Source: Corylus avellana (lineage: Eukaryota; Streptophyta; Magnoliopsida; Fagales; Betulaceae). From it: 64,000 bases of DNA. The notes beneath the pieces were generated by a model, which did no database searches, was not told the DNA's origin, and worked only from the letters and a program-made list of their open reading frames with translations. The position numbers were made by a program, and so were the translations under genes. The number at the start of each line of letters is the position of its first letter. Within the stretch, counting starts at the first letter, position 1. Below are positions 35,162 to 47,900 of this stretch, piece by piece. The DNA lies in contig NC_081547.1 of NCBI RefSeq assembly GCF_901000735.1, positions 5,890,001-5,954,000 of the forward strand. Reading direction: 5' to 3'.

Positions 35162-35463
35162 ATGATGAGGACTAGGGTTGTGGGAATGATGGTGATGTTG
35201 ATGATGATAAGTGCTGTTACTCTAGCAAAAGCTGAAGAAGAATCTCTTCCTCCCTCTCTCTCGCCCCTCACATCACCTCGACCTTCCCTCCTTCCCCTTG
35301 ATGCCACGCAAGATCCCACTTTGAAAGTGTAAGAAGAGCTTGCTTTGCAGGCACTCTTTTTGTGTGCTACTTAGGTCGTAATTACCTTCCCTGTGTTCGA
35401 GAGATGTGGAAACGATGCAAGGAAACTCACTCAGATGTCGCCACTACTTTTTCTGGTAATTAA
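35162..35463 (+). pseudogene. Second-haplotype copy of the frameshifted Cys-rich peptide
   Basis: Same sequence and same single-base frameshift as 30792-31093, with the early TAA at 35330-35332. The lesion being present in both copies argues that it is real and not a base-calling error. Confidence 0.65.
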
Positions 35464-36960
35464 TAATATCCCTAAATATGTGTATTTTAGAGGTTCGTGA
35501 ATTTTTTAAAAATGTTTTAGCTAATTCATAATTATATTAGTATTTATAAATTACCAAGACATGTAAATTGGAATGAAAGAATAATTTGTTTGTTCGAACA
35601 TTTGACATTTACAAATTAATTAAACCTTTTTAAGTCCCAAATGTCGGTAAATATATACATATAGTCGGTATTTTACTGATCCCATTAATTAGAAACGACA
35701 AGCAATCCTTATAATCAAAGAATGTTGGGCTCCTTAATTAACCAACATGAGCAAATACAAATTAAGGATGGCATTGAGACTATAAATGTATATTTGTTTC
35801 AGATATTAGACCGTTACAACTTACAACTGTAACAAGAAAACTTAAGCAAATTTGAACAAGTATCTTCTCTACCGGATGAGAAAGAGAAGATGCATGTAGT
35901 AAACATACACTATTAGTTATAGCCTTGTATCACATCAAATATCATTGCACGTGATTTTCGAAATAAATGTAATATTTTAATTTGAAACTAGTCAAGAACA
36001 TGTGGATTGCATGGGGCTAAGTAATGGTTGAAAAAAAGAGTTGTTATATTGGTATTATTATCCTAAATTATACAAATGTGTATTACTTCATGTGTAAATT
36101 CTGAACCTTATTTCTGTAAATGCTCAACTATTTAGTTTTTAGGCGTTTAGAGGGACGTGTTGAACTATGTTAAAATAAAGTTTTGATAAACAATTGCCTT
36201 TCAAGGTTTACCTAAAAGAAATGAATAATTTGAAAAACGATCAAACGGTGCAATATTGCATGGAACGATTGTTGCTTTTGATCAATCGAACGGTGCAACG
36301 TGGCATAGAACGATTGATCGGAGACAACCTGCATGTTTTTGGACTTAAAACTTTTTAGTACAAACACACGAAAGAGCCCCTATTTAAGGGCCTATCATAA
36401 ACCCTAGAAATTTTGTGTAACTTGGTGGTTGATGTGTTGGTTTTGGACTAAACCAACTTTGATGTTTTGTTATGTTTTAAAGTCTCCAACTCTTGATCAG
36501 GTGTTGGTTTTGTGTATATGTAATGTTGCACCTATGGAATTTTGTGTAACTTAGTGTATGGTGGGATTTTATGTATGTGTACATTTTGCAACTCTTTATT
36601 AGGTGTAAAGTTTGCAATTATTGATCATATTTTGTTAAGTGAATGGACATGTTCATTTAAGTTAGTAGGTGTTGGTTATGGATATTGTGTTTTAAATGTG
36701 TTGGTTATGGACTTGCTTTATAGGTATAGATTATGGGCGTGGAGTTAGAGGTGGCAATTCGTATTCGCGTGTTAGGTTTAGGTCGTGTTGAGGTATAGGT
36801 ATAAGACTATATATATCAACCTTAACCCAACACATTTAACTAAATAAGTCAAACCCCTCAACTTTAACCCTCTAATTTGTATTGGGTTTGTGTGGTTCGT
36901 AGGTCACGTAAAAAATTGAGTCATTATTTCGTGTCTCAGATGAGGTCGAGGAATATGTAT

Positions 36961-37260
36961 AAGACTATATAAGTTAACCATAACTCAATATATTTAATTA
37001 AACAGGTTAGACTCTTCAATTCTAACCATTTAATTTCGTATAAAATTTGTATCGTGTTCACGAGTCTTGTCAAAAATTGCCAAACATATTTTGCAATTGA
37101 CAAGCATTATAAGACTATATAGGTCAACCATAACTCAATATATTTAATTAAACAGGTTAGACTCTTCAATTATAACCATTTAATTTCGTATAAAATTTGT
37201 ATCGTGTTCACGAGTCTTGTCAAAAATTGCCAAACATATTTTGCAATTGACAAGCATTAT
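36961..37260. repeat. 150-bp tandem duplication (haplotype copy 2)
   Basis: Same pair as 32591-32890. The first unit here reads AAGTTAACC where the other haplotype has AGGTCAACC, one of the few allelic differences seen. Confidence 0.95.
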
Positions 37261-38116
37261 GTTGTTTTGTCCTTGCACACGCTTTCGGAAATCGTAAAGT
37301 GTTGACCGCTTAATTTGTACGTGCAAGGACATAATTTGTAAATGGCAACTGTTATGGAGGTTTACCTTTGTCTTCTTTACTTGAGGTCCAACTGTTACGA
37401 TGGCAATTAAAACTTCATTCTTCAAATTTGTCTTTAAAACAATTAGGTAAAAATACACTTACAAGTAAATCAATTAACATAAAATGCAAACCATTTTGAA
37501 TCTCACTGATATTCTGATCAGGCTAGATTAGGCTATAACTCAACTAAGCTTAATGGGGTGCATACAGTTCTCACCGTCAAGATCTCTCAGTCATTGGCCC
37601 TCATAAAATAAGTGTTATTATGGTCACACCCAAATAAAATAGTTAATCTGATTACCCCTCCAGCTTTTTTGCTTTGAAAAAAACCAAAAAAAAAAAAAAA
37701 GCACTGCAAAATACCCACATCTCCAAGTGTCTTTACAAAGCACAAAAACACCACTTGATTACAAAAAGGGTGAATTTCCAATTCAAAACAATTCAGATAT
37801 TTAAAAAAAAAAAAAGTTTGCAACGGAAAGTTTAAAAGTAGTCGAGATCGAGATCTAGAGAGAGAGAGAGAGAGATGGTGTTGGGATGCGGACTTTGCAA
37901 GAAATGGCGGGAATGATGATTAGTGTGGAGTACATACCAACCATCACCATTCACCACCAACCACATCCCTACCTTCAAATCCAAGGGATCTGGACCTCTC
38001 AACCGCCACCCAACATGCCTTCACATTCACCATTCCCACTTCTTGTTCTACTAACTGCTAATTCTCACAAACCTTGGCTCTCAAATCAATAAACAATATC
38101 ACTTCTCTGAATTGAA

Positions 38117-40044
38117 ATGGCAAATTTTAGATTCTTTATTGGGTTCTGTGTTTTGATTCTTGCCTTGGAACCCAAGCTTCCTGCAGTACTGGCCGATGAT
38201 AGTGGTAACGTGGGTGGTGTTGGTAGTGAAGTATGGGAGCTATGTGATACAGACTTGAGGACCTTCCTGCCTCCACCATATGCCAATCTCTCTGGTGTCG
38301 TCTGCAAGCCCGTTTGGAATACTTTTATCTTGAGGGTAATTAACTTTGATCATTTTGCCCTAATTTCGAATCTCCTTTTATTATTTAGTGTTTGTTCATG
38401 ATCAACATATATAGTTAGAGATTTGATGCAGCCCTTCATTTACTTTTTTCTTCCTGCATGGGTTGCTGATCCTGTATTCATTGTATAAATTAATAACAAA
38501 TGCTGCAAGCAATACGTGAATTCTTCCTTTTTGTTAGCAAACTTGTCCCATTCATAAACAATCACACCTTATTAATATAATGACATCCTTTGGTTGCAGT
38601 ACTCGCAGAGTGAAGATCATGTTGTGAACATTATATTATCAGCTGTATACACCACTGGGTGGGTGGGAATGGGATTTTCGAAAGATGGAATGATGGTTGG
38701 TTCCAGTGCCATGGTGGGATGGCTTAACAGAAAAGGTCGTGCAAGAGTCAAGCAATACTTTTTGCAAGGTTCCAAGGAGTGGCAAGTGATACCAGACAAA
38801 GGAGAGTTGCCGCTCACCGGTGTTCCTGCTTCTGTTGTGATTCATGGGGCCACAATTTACTTGGCATTTCAGTTGAAATTTCAAACTCACCTGGCTCGCC
38901 AGCCGATTATTTTGGCTTTTGGAAACGCATATCCAAAGCACACTGGCCATCTACCTAAGCATGAGGACAAGACAACTGTCACGTTCGACTTCTCTGCAGG
39001 TCCTTCTTCATTATCACTATTTTTCCTTTCGCTTTTTCACTTGGCAAGGTCCTATGCTCTTTAAATGTTCTTGTAATCTCGAGTAGGGTTGGCCATTTTT
39101 GTTAAGATCTTACCCGTTTAATTAAATGATTCGAGTTATGATTGATCTATATAGTCTTATACTTATATCTCGACATGACTCAAACTCGACATACAATATT
39201 TAGGGTTAGCAATTTTGGACATAACCCGTGAACTCACATGAACCCAACACGAAATTAGTAAGATAGAGTAAAAGATCTGACCTGTTTAATTAAATGGGTC
39301 AGGTTAGGATTGACCTATAAAATCTTATATCCATACCTTGATGCAACCCGAACCCGACACTCGAACACAAATTGTCACCCTCAAGTGACTTTTAAGTTCC
39401 TCTGCAACCAATGACACCCATGGATTCTTTTTCCAGTGCAGAACGCAGACTGATATTAGTCTTTCACTTTCACAGGTTCTGTGTCCGTTGAATCCACCGA
39501 TTTTGGCAAGATGAAGAAGAACCATGGGATATTGGGCATAATCGGGTGGGGTCTGATCCTTCCTATCGGCGCAATTGTCCCAAGATACTTCAAGCACAAG
39601 GACCCCCTGTGGTATTATCTCCATTCAGTTATTCAAATCGTGGGGTTTGTCATCGGGCTTGGTGCCGTGATCCTTGGACGGCAGCTTTATAATATAATAA
39701 ACGCCAATTTTCCGACGCATAGAGGCATCGGAATCTTTGTTCTTGTACTCAGTATTCTTCAGATTCTGGCATTCTTTCTACGGCCTAACAAAGATGCTAA
39801 GATTCGCAAGTTCTGGAACTGGTACCACCATTGGATGGGAAGGATTGCCCTCTTCTTTGGAGCTCTGAACATAGTGTTGGGGATCCAAATTGGAGGTGCA
39901 GGAAATGATTGGAAGATAGGCTACGGATTTCTTCTCGGTGTGGTTCTTGTTGCCGTCATTGTTCTGGAAGTGTTAGCATGGATGAGAAGGTCAGAGAAGC
40001 CTACAACCATGGATCCATCCTTCCAAATGGGTCAAGTTGAATGA
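38117..40044 (+). CDS. Cytochrome b561 and DOMON domain-containing protein, three exons
   Basis: Exons are 38117-38335, 38600-38999 and 39476-40044, GT-AG, predicting 395 residues, in the family range. Residues 1-26 form a signal peptide (FFIGFCVLILALEPKLPAVLA). Residues about 55-195 are the DOMON domain, with the conserved TTGWVGMGFSKDGMMVGSSA region and a downstream LAFGNAYP motif. Residues about 215-375 are the b561 core. Heme-ligand histidines are visible at about 223 (NHGILG), 256 (YYLHS), 288 (FPTHRG) and 324 (WYHHWMGR). The protein should place the DOMON domain outside the cytosol and pass electrons across a membrane, with ascorbate as probable donor, which is established for b561 relatives but not shown here. 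Closest recalled Arabidopsis relative is At3g07570. Exon 1 is duplicated upstream by assembly. Intron 2 carries a dispersed repeat. Confidence 0.95.
39085..39390. repeat. Dispersed repeat inside intron 2 of the b561/DOMON gene
   Basis: Reads TTACCCGTTTAATTAAATGA, then ATAGTCTTATACTTATATCT, a second weaker copy near 39265, and ends ACCCGAACCCGACACTCGAA. Related sequence in other orientation is at 32.38-32.9 kb and, more diverged, 61.3-61.75 kb. It is an interspersed noncoding repeat family. Confidence 0.6.
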
Positions 40045-41912
40045 ATAAGTTGCATTCGAAGTACTTTGACTAAAAGGTCTGATTTTTCTCTTTTTATGTT
40101 CGTTTTATTATTTTGTTTATAAGAAATATTCTGAAGTTTCAAGACCACTGAATCAGGTTGACAATTGATGCTACAAGATTGCATCTGTGAAAGGGGGCAA
40201 GCTCGTTGAACCTACTTCTGGTTCAACTTTCACATCAACTGGCCCCAACTTGTGTTTTGATCCAATCCTAGAAGTTCATGTGTGGGCTTTCCTAGTGCAG
40301 AAGCTAGAGAGTCAAATTGAAGAGCTGGATTAATGTTTGCTAGATTGGAGAATACCAATGCATGCCAGCTTCCCCCCTCAAGCTAAAACTAACAGAGTGA
40401 TGAGCTTCGTATTTTCCTGTACAGAGTATATGTTTACCTTGTTTGAGCAAGTGAGCATAAAGCCTGGTTTGCTTGTGGAAGAGTTATAAGGCCATTTTGA
40501 GTGCTTGTTTCCTTACAAGCCGTTTGATTCTTCTGTTTTTTTCTTTTTTTCTTTTTTTTCTTTTTCAATGGATGAGGGGTGATGATCTTGGGTAGTCTAA
40601 GGCTGGTGACAGAGCAGCCTTCAAAAGATGATGCCATCTACTTCCAAGAAAATAAATTTCACTGATCATAACATTTGACAAGTCAAAGAAATGATTTCCA
40701 AAGAGACGAATGGGTTTTTCTGAGACATTATTTTGTTTTTGTAAAAACAACTATGGAACAGGAGGTGGTGGTCAACTTTAATAAGAAGAAATGCTGATAA
40801 AAGTGCTACCCAGTGAAAAAAATAACGAAGTCATATGCTATTAAACCAAATTATTGTCAAAGTCATTGCTGTTGGGAATCGAGGGAGAAAAGTACTTTCA
40901 GTCTGTAGATGCTCTGAACCCAATTTGTTCCTTTTCTAACCATATATGAACCAAAATTGTCGCCTCAAAAAATGCCCATTGCAGTCCCAAAAAAAAAAAT
41001 CCTATTGTAAACCTGCACATCAAGTAAAACAATCGATCAGCCCCTGGAAATTCAAGTTCAATATAACATGGTGGAAGCTTAATAGGTTCCATTTTTGTAC
41101 TAGTTTTATTGCATAAGGCCAGGTTGACAAACCTTAACCCTAGGCTAACTCAAATCACATGAGTGAGCACCCAATCTATAGTTTGAGGTCAGGGACATTC
41201 CCAGACTACAAGTGAGCAAAACTCACTGAAAAAAGTTGCATTCTGGATGCATAAAAGTGTGATACATTCCCCTTAAGTCCACAAAAATTAACTTCCACCA
41301 CATAAGAAAACCAAGCCTAAAACGATGGTTTTCACTCTTCCAGCGAGGCCCATTCATTACCAGACCAATGGGTAATTTGCTGGAGAGCCAATAAAAGTTA
41401 TTCAGATTGCAATGGTGGGAGCATACCTATGTAAGGAGAAAAATAGCCTTTGTTCCTTCATCACAATGTCCTCTTGCAGGTTGAGGACTAACTCAAATAA
41501 AAGCATCTGCATTTTTCTCCAAGTGTTAATATAGTAGATTTCTAAAACAAATCTCACTCATTTATACCAATCCAATAGTTCATGAAACATAAGAAAGTTC
41601 AAGCCATTTAATTATGCTTTGAAGGATCCAACATGCGTGCACACTCAAAGAAAAAAGAAAACCTGATGAAATTTATTTGGAAGGATAAAAAACCACTAGG
41701 CAAAGTAGGCCATGATAGACAAATTGTTTCCACAGGATTTCAATTCCAAAAGATAGTTGTCAATTAGAATCATAGAAAACTCACCTGAATTTTTCCGAAA
41801 GGTTGTGTTCAATCAGGAACCGATAAGACAAGGCATTTTGTGAGCATCAGAGGCACTCTTGTCCGTTGAGTGTATCATGAAAATGAAAGGTGGTAGCTTC
41901 TACTTTTTTCTC
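40045..41912. other. Intergenic interval between convergent genes
   Basis: Holds the 3' untranslated part of the b561/DOMON gene (to roughly 40450) and the end of the minus-strand REC gene transcript. No further gene or mobile element was recognised. Confidence 0.55.
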
Positions 41913-41963
41913 AACAATCCTGCTACACTTTTTTTTTTGATAAGTAACAATCCTGCTACACTT
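41913..41963. mobile_element. Ultra-short retroposed tail with 18-bp target-site duplication
   Basis: AACAATCCTGCTACACTT occurs at 41913-41930 and again at 41946-41963. Between them is only TTTTTTTTGATAAGT, which on the minus strand is ACTTATC followed by poly-A. This is what remains of a retrotransposon copy truncated to its last bases. It lies just past the stop codon of the REC gene, in its probable 3' UTR. Confidence 0.8.
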
Positions 41964-41989
41964 GATCGGTACAAAAATGAAAGAGAGGG

Positions 41990-44900
41990 TTACGTAGCAC
42001 TAGCTGTACAATCATCTCTTACAGAAAAGCTGGAAGACTTTGGGATTTCACTTCCCCTAAGTACTCTGTTATAATTAACCTTAAAAGACTGTGAGCCGTA
42101 TGGTCGACTGAGCAAGCTTATTGGCATTCGGAGAGTCTGCTTTCGGTTTCTTCTCCCCCTAATCAAAATGCTGAATGTTTTCTCACCATCAATTTTCAAT
42201 TCACCATTCCGTCCATCATTTTCATTTGAGATATTTTTCTGACTTTGTTCACTCTCAGCATTTTCAACCGTAGACAGATTTGGATGACCATTTTCTTTTA
42301 TGCTTTCCAACCTGATTTCAGCTACTTCATTTGCATTATGTATTTCCTCTGAAGCTGGAAGATTCACTTCTTTCCTAGCTTCCCCCACGTTGTCAATATC
42401 CACCAGCAGAACTGAAGCTGAACTTGGGCTTCCAGAATCATCAGGCTGCAGTTGTGTCTCCAATTTTGGACCAGAAATTGGCTCAACAACTGGTGGTGGG
42501 ACAGAGAACACTGGATGGCAGCCAGGCCAAACTGGAGCTGGAATAAACTCTGATACAGTAGGGTTCATGTTGCACTGCCACGTGAAATGACTGGGATGAA
42601 AGGCACTGGTCGTTACAGGAAACGTGGTGGTTGGCACTGCTTGGTTTTGAGGATAAGGAGGAGGGTACATAAAAGGCAGTGGATGTATCATGTTTGGGGT
42701 TGGTGGAGGCGATGGGTATGGGTGGTGAGGAGAGGAGCAGATTGGATTAACTGTGGGTAGGACAGTAGCAGGCCGAGGGTGCACATTCATGTTTACTGGC
42801 CAAGGTGGAATAGTTGGAACAGCCCCAGGACCAGAAGGAAGAGTAATATTCATGGCAAGGGGTGCAGAACGTGCAATGACTGGTGATGGGTTGAATGGAG
42901 CTGCTGATGCAGACAACTTCTTATTGGAAAATCCCCGAGGGTCACTTGAGTTCAGAATTAAGGATTTCTCCTTCAAATCATCTACTCCTTGCAAGATCGA
43001 TTTCAAATTTTGATTGGTTTCAGAACTGCTAGATGAATCCTTCCCACTCACTTCACTTTTTGGAGAATCAACAGAGTTGGCCACGCCAACCAATATGCTA
43101 GCCTCTACCACTTCTTGAACCTCAACACTACCAGATTCAAGTCCTTCCACACTCTCACATGCCACTAAAGAAGGTTTATCTTCTATTGCATCAGTTAATT
43201 TAGTGTCTTCTTTCTTCTCAGTAAGTCCTATTTCCTCCTTTGAATGCTCTGCAGAATTAGGAATAGAAATCTTATTCTCTTCAGAAATATTTTCTACCCC
43301 TGTTCTGATTAGTTCGTCATTTCCTTTTACTTCATTCATTTCCTCTTCATGTTTTCCAAAGCCAAGTTCCCTGTTTTCCGGAAAATCACTTTGAGGCACC
43401 CAGACCTGCAATTTAGCAATGGTACCTGGTGGGGCCAATGCTACTTCCTTGTATGAAGGAGATTTTCCAAGACTGACAATTGAAGTTTTCAGTGGAGCAA
43501 CATCATTTGGCAAAGAAGTTGGACAAGGTAATGGAGCAATGGAAAGCTCGCCACTATTTCCAGAGGTCTCTGTTGTAGCAGGTTTGGTAGATGAAGGCAT
43601 TGACTTGACACGGTATGTCACAGCTTTGACTATTCTCCGTCCAAATTTGGTTGCTTCGGCAGGGTTCACTGTTTGGTGATCTGTATAACTCCCATGAGAA
43701 ATTGTTCGTTTCTTTAATAGGTAATGCTTAGTATTCTTCAGAGTATTCTTCACAGGAGGATACTCCATTTCAGTGTTTACATTCTTTTTCTGATAACCAT
43801 AGACCCTGCCAATAGTTGCACGGCGCTGCTTAACTCGCTGACCAGATGAGCCCGCTGATCTTGGCCTTTGAACTGGTTGCCATCCATCCTCTCCTTCAGC
43901 ATGTGTTTCAGAAAAGATTTCATTGGCAATATTTGGATGTTCCTCTACAGTCTTTTGCATAACAGACTTTTGGGGCTCGATAGGTACAGATCTAGTCACC
44001 TGGTTAGCATCTGCACTACCTTCCATTTCAGGTAAAGGCGTCTCTTCTTCTGATGCCACTTTTGGCATTTCTTTTGGAGCTTCATCAGAACCTCCTAGGC
44101 TTGTATTTTGATAGGATTTTCCCTTCACCTGCAACAGAAATGGAAATTATTTGATAATGTTCATTACACGTGAGTACAGAGGTGCATCCATGCAAGGGAC
44201 ATTGCTTCTTGGCAGTCAATTTGAGAATGAAAACACCTCTTGCATGCAATTGGAGGATTCCAATACAGGAAAGTCAGTCTGCCTAGAAAGTTTTCCCCTC
44301 AATCTATGAGCCACCATGGCTTCCCTTTCTTAATAGAAGCTTATATATTTCAAAGCTCATCCAATCTTAGACTGAAACATTCACGTCCTTATCTTTTTCC
44401 ATGAGGGACAGAATTTATATATGTTTGAAAGAGAAGAACGTCTCTTTGGGGAGGAAAATGCCGTTTCTTATAACTTCTCTCATAACTAAAATGCCGAGAA
44501 GTTTTCCCTTTCAGTCAAAAGAGATGGTGCCTATTTGTCGAAGAGAATGTTTTCTCCTAATATTCACCATCGGCAAAATGGGTGAACATATATCCCTTAA
44601 AATTTTATAAGTTCATGGGCAAGTACAGTATGGTAGGGAACTGTTTATTTTGGGCTTCTGACCACTAATTAAGTGCTATGGGTCAGCCAAATGATCAAGC
44701 TTCAGCCAAAGCTCACTTGCAGACAGCCTCAATATGGACTTTTGGTTGATTTTATTTATGGGCCAGATACATTTGCCATTTCCCTCTGGATGGGTCTTAA
44801 CCGTTCAATGAAAGGCTGCCTATAGCATGACAAGCCAACCAATTCCTCGAAAATGCCCCAGTCTATGAACACTTGGACAATTATTTACACACCAATACAG

Positions 44901-47900
44901 AGTGCAAAAAGAAACAGATTTAAGTTTATTACAGATCTCATTGGCTCACAATGATGGGTTAAAATTATTTTGACCAAGCATGATCTAAACTTTAACACAC
45001 CTTTGCAATATAGCTTTTCCTCTTTACTGCTCCATCTCTCCCTTCGACATCATCGTTTGGATTAATGTAGTCAAGCAAATCTGAGACACTGCAAGATTTA
45101 TAAATCATCTCAGTTACTAGCAAGGATATGTGTTACTGTTTATAGGAAAGAGAGTGGATCATGTGCTCTGCCACTAGCAAACGGCAGTCTAGTGCAAATG
45201 CATAGTGGGTATGATTCAACAGGGTTCTTTAGATAAATATTCCAGCGCATCATCTAGAACAGATAAATTATCTTATATATATAGACACTGCAAGATTTAT
45301 AAATCATCTCAGTTACTAGCAAGGATATGTGTGTTTATAAGAAAGAGAGTGGATCATGTGCTCTGCCACTAGCAAACGGCAGTCTAGTGCAAATGCATAA
45401 TGGGTATGATTCAACAGGGTTCTTTAGATAAATATTCCAGCGCATCATCTAGAACAGATAAATTATCTTAAATATATATATGTATACACACACACAAACA
45501 TATCTCAACAGTCTCTCATGTGTGGAATTTGGAAAGACCCTACAGAGGACAAATACAATCAATTCACTATGAAAGACTTATGACTGGATCATCCTTGGGG
45601 AAGCAATTGACTGTTTGACCAGTCATTGCAAAGCAATATCTAAGCATGAAGGTGGGCACCTGGTCCCACTAGGTTTTCATGTTGATATTTCTGAAGTTCA
45701 ATTTTGAAACAAATCTTGATTTTTCAATATCTATTGGCAGATTAAAAAAGCAGCCAGACAATAGCAGTGCATCCCAGGTATGATAAGCCAACAAAGTAGC
45801 AGAGGAAACTGCACGCATGAAAAGTCAATAACAGTTGCATGAAGGTCTGAATTATCAAGGACCTTAGGTGGCCTTTGCTGGCTATGGATGCATCCGGCTT
45901 CCGAGTACCATTTCGTGCAGCTTCTTGCTGTTCAAGAGCCTTGGACTCGAAGTACTCAAGCCAAGCAGCAGCGTCCTGCAGCATTTGATTACAATGTCTA
46001 AAATAATTCTGGAAAGCAAAATTTTAAATGAGCTTTAACCAATTTTTTTTTTTGATAAGTAAAAAAAAAAAAATGAGCTTTAACCAAATTATAACACACT
46101 TTACCAGAAAGAAAAGAATAGACATAGTAAAGAATAAATGGGTTAAATAAAATTAAGAAAAAAGAAATCACTACAAAGGGTGCTAGTAACGTTGCTTGTT
46201 TCTTTTAGTAATTATGAAATGTGACCAAAAGTATGTTCCAAGTTAATGAGCACCTGACTTACAAAGGACCTCGAATGCCTAAATGCATACCAAAAAAGGG
46301 CCATATTCTTGAACCTAATAAGATACCTGCGTGCGCAAGTCATCTGGGCCCAGCTTTGCTCGCAGAATTTGCAAGGTTGTTTGCTCATGCTGAACACTCA
46401 ATGGGTATGCTTCCATCAATGAAAGGGCAATTGCAATTGCATGGTAACTTGCTGCCGTCTGGAGGATTTAAATTAAAAAGGGAATTACTTATCCAAAGGT
46501 GTAAAGAAACATCGAGTAAAATATGAGTTTAGAATGAAATTTCTAGAGGTAAAACAATAATTTGCGAGCACGTATGAAGTGCAAATGAAGTTTTGGTGTT
46601 CATTCATTAGTTCACAATAGAATCCACATTTCCAGCAGAAACAGCCCCTAACAACTAGCTACCACCCGACTTCACAGAATAGTACTTCTGCTGCGCCCAA
46701 TGCATATCTATCGGTTTCTGTTATCCAGTTAAGTAGTCATTAATAGAATCCCTAGTAGAGAATATGTTTGGCATGATTTTGACCACAGAAGAGATGCTTC
46801 TTCATTGACAAGAATGAAAAACAAAAAATACAAGGTAGCATCTCCCTATCAATTATGAATGACACTGCAATATTTTAATAACAAGATATCTGGATGGGAC
46901 CACCATCAAATGTAATAAAAGTGTTACCATAAAATGCTAGTTCACTTGTTATTTGCAATCTGGAATTTGAGACATGAAATAGTTCTCATTTCAAAATATT
47001 GAGGCATCCTAATGAGTTTTCTCCGTTTTCAAAAAAAAGCACCCAACGTACCTAATTGGACTGAAATGCCCCTTTTGTGGGCAAGCTTTTTTTTTGGGGG
47101 GGGGGGGTTGTGTTAGAGGGGGGAGGGAGGACTGGAAAACCTTTCGGCATATACTAGGTTTTGAAGATAACAATGACAACAGGTTCCATTCATTCATTTC
47201 AATATAGGGCTCTGGTCCTTATGTTTGATAGTTTGAATATCAGAAAGCCTACCCCCCATTTTTCACATTTCAGAATAACTGTACCATATACTAACCCAAG
47301 TAACAACAGATAGTCCTATTGTACCGCCTCATCCAGCCATCAACAGAAAATGACAATGGCCTTTTAAGGAAGTTTTTTGCTTTTTTAGCCAAAAAGCAAT
47401 AGTATTAACAAACAACTTCAAACACAAAACACTCAAAATTACTTATACATTTATGTCACATTTTCAAGCAAAAAGCAAAAAACACCACTAAAAAGTTTTA
47501 TCAAATGAACCCAATAGCTCTCCCCCTTCATAAAGGAAGGTATTGGGTTAAACCTATGGAAGGGGAGGGATTGGGGAGAGGGAAATCTACTTCCCATTGT
47601 TATAAAATTATTACAGGATCAAAAATTTACTTATTTATAACTATATTATACGTACTTTAGCATAGACATGGAAAGAAAATAAATAAAACAAAACCTGAAT
47701 ATGGTCTGGGCCAAGTAACCTTTGGTTACACTTCAGAGCTTTGTGGAGATATCTGAGGGCAACATGCACATTCCCTAGGCCTTCCTCCATCATAGCCACA
47801 TTTATGTATGTCGCGGCAGTGTTTGGATGAGATGGGCCACATGTGAGATGAAGAAGATACAGTGCACGCTTTACATACCTGATCAACAACAATTGTGAAC

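Larger units (their letters stand above)
34246..38515 (+). repeat. 4,270-bp near-identical direct duplication, copy 2
   Basis: Counterpart of 29876-34145. This copy continues without interruption into the rest of the b561/DOMON gene, so it is the one to keep for gene models. Confidence 0.97.

Noticed and set aside
29876..38515. True recent tandem duplication of the b561/DOMON first exon
   Set aside because: The breakpoints coincide exactly with a 100-N scaffold gap, so an assembly origin is more likely.
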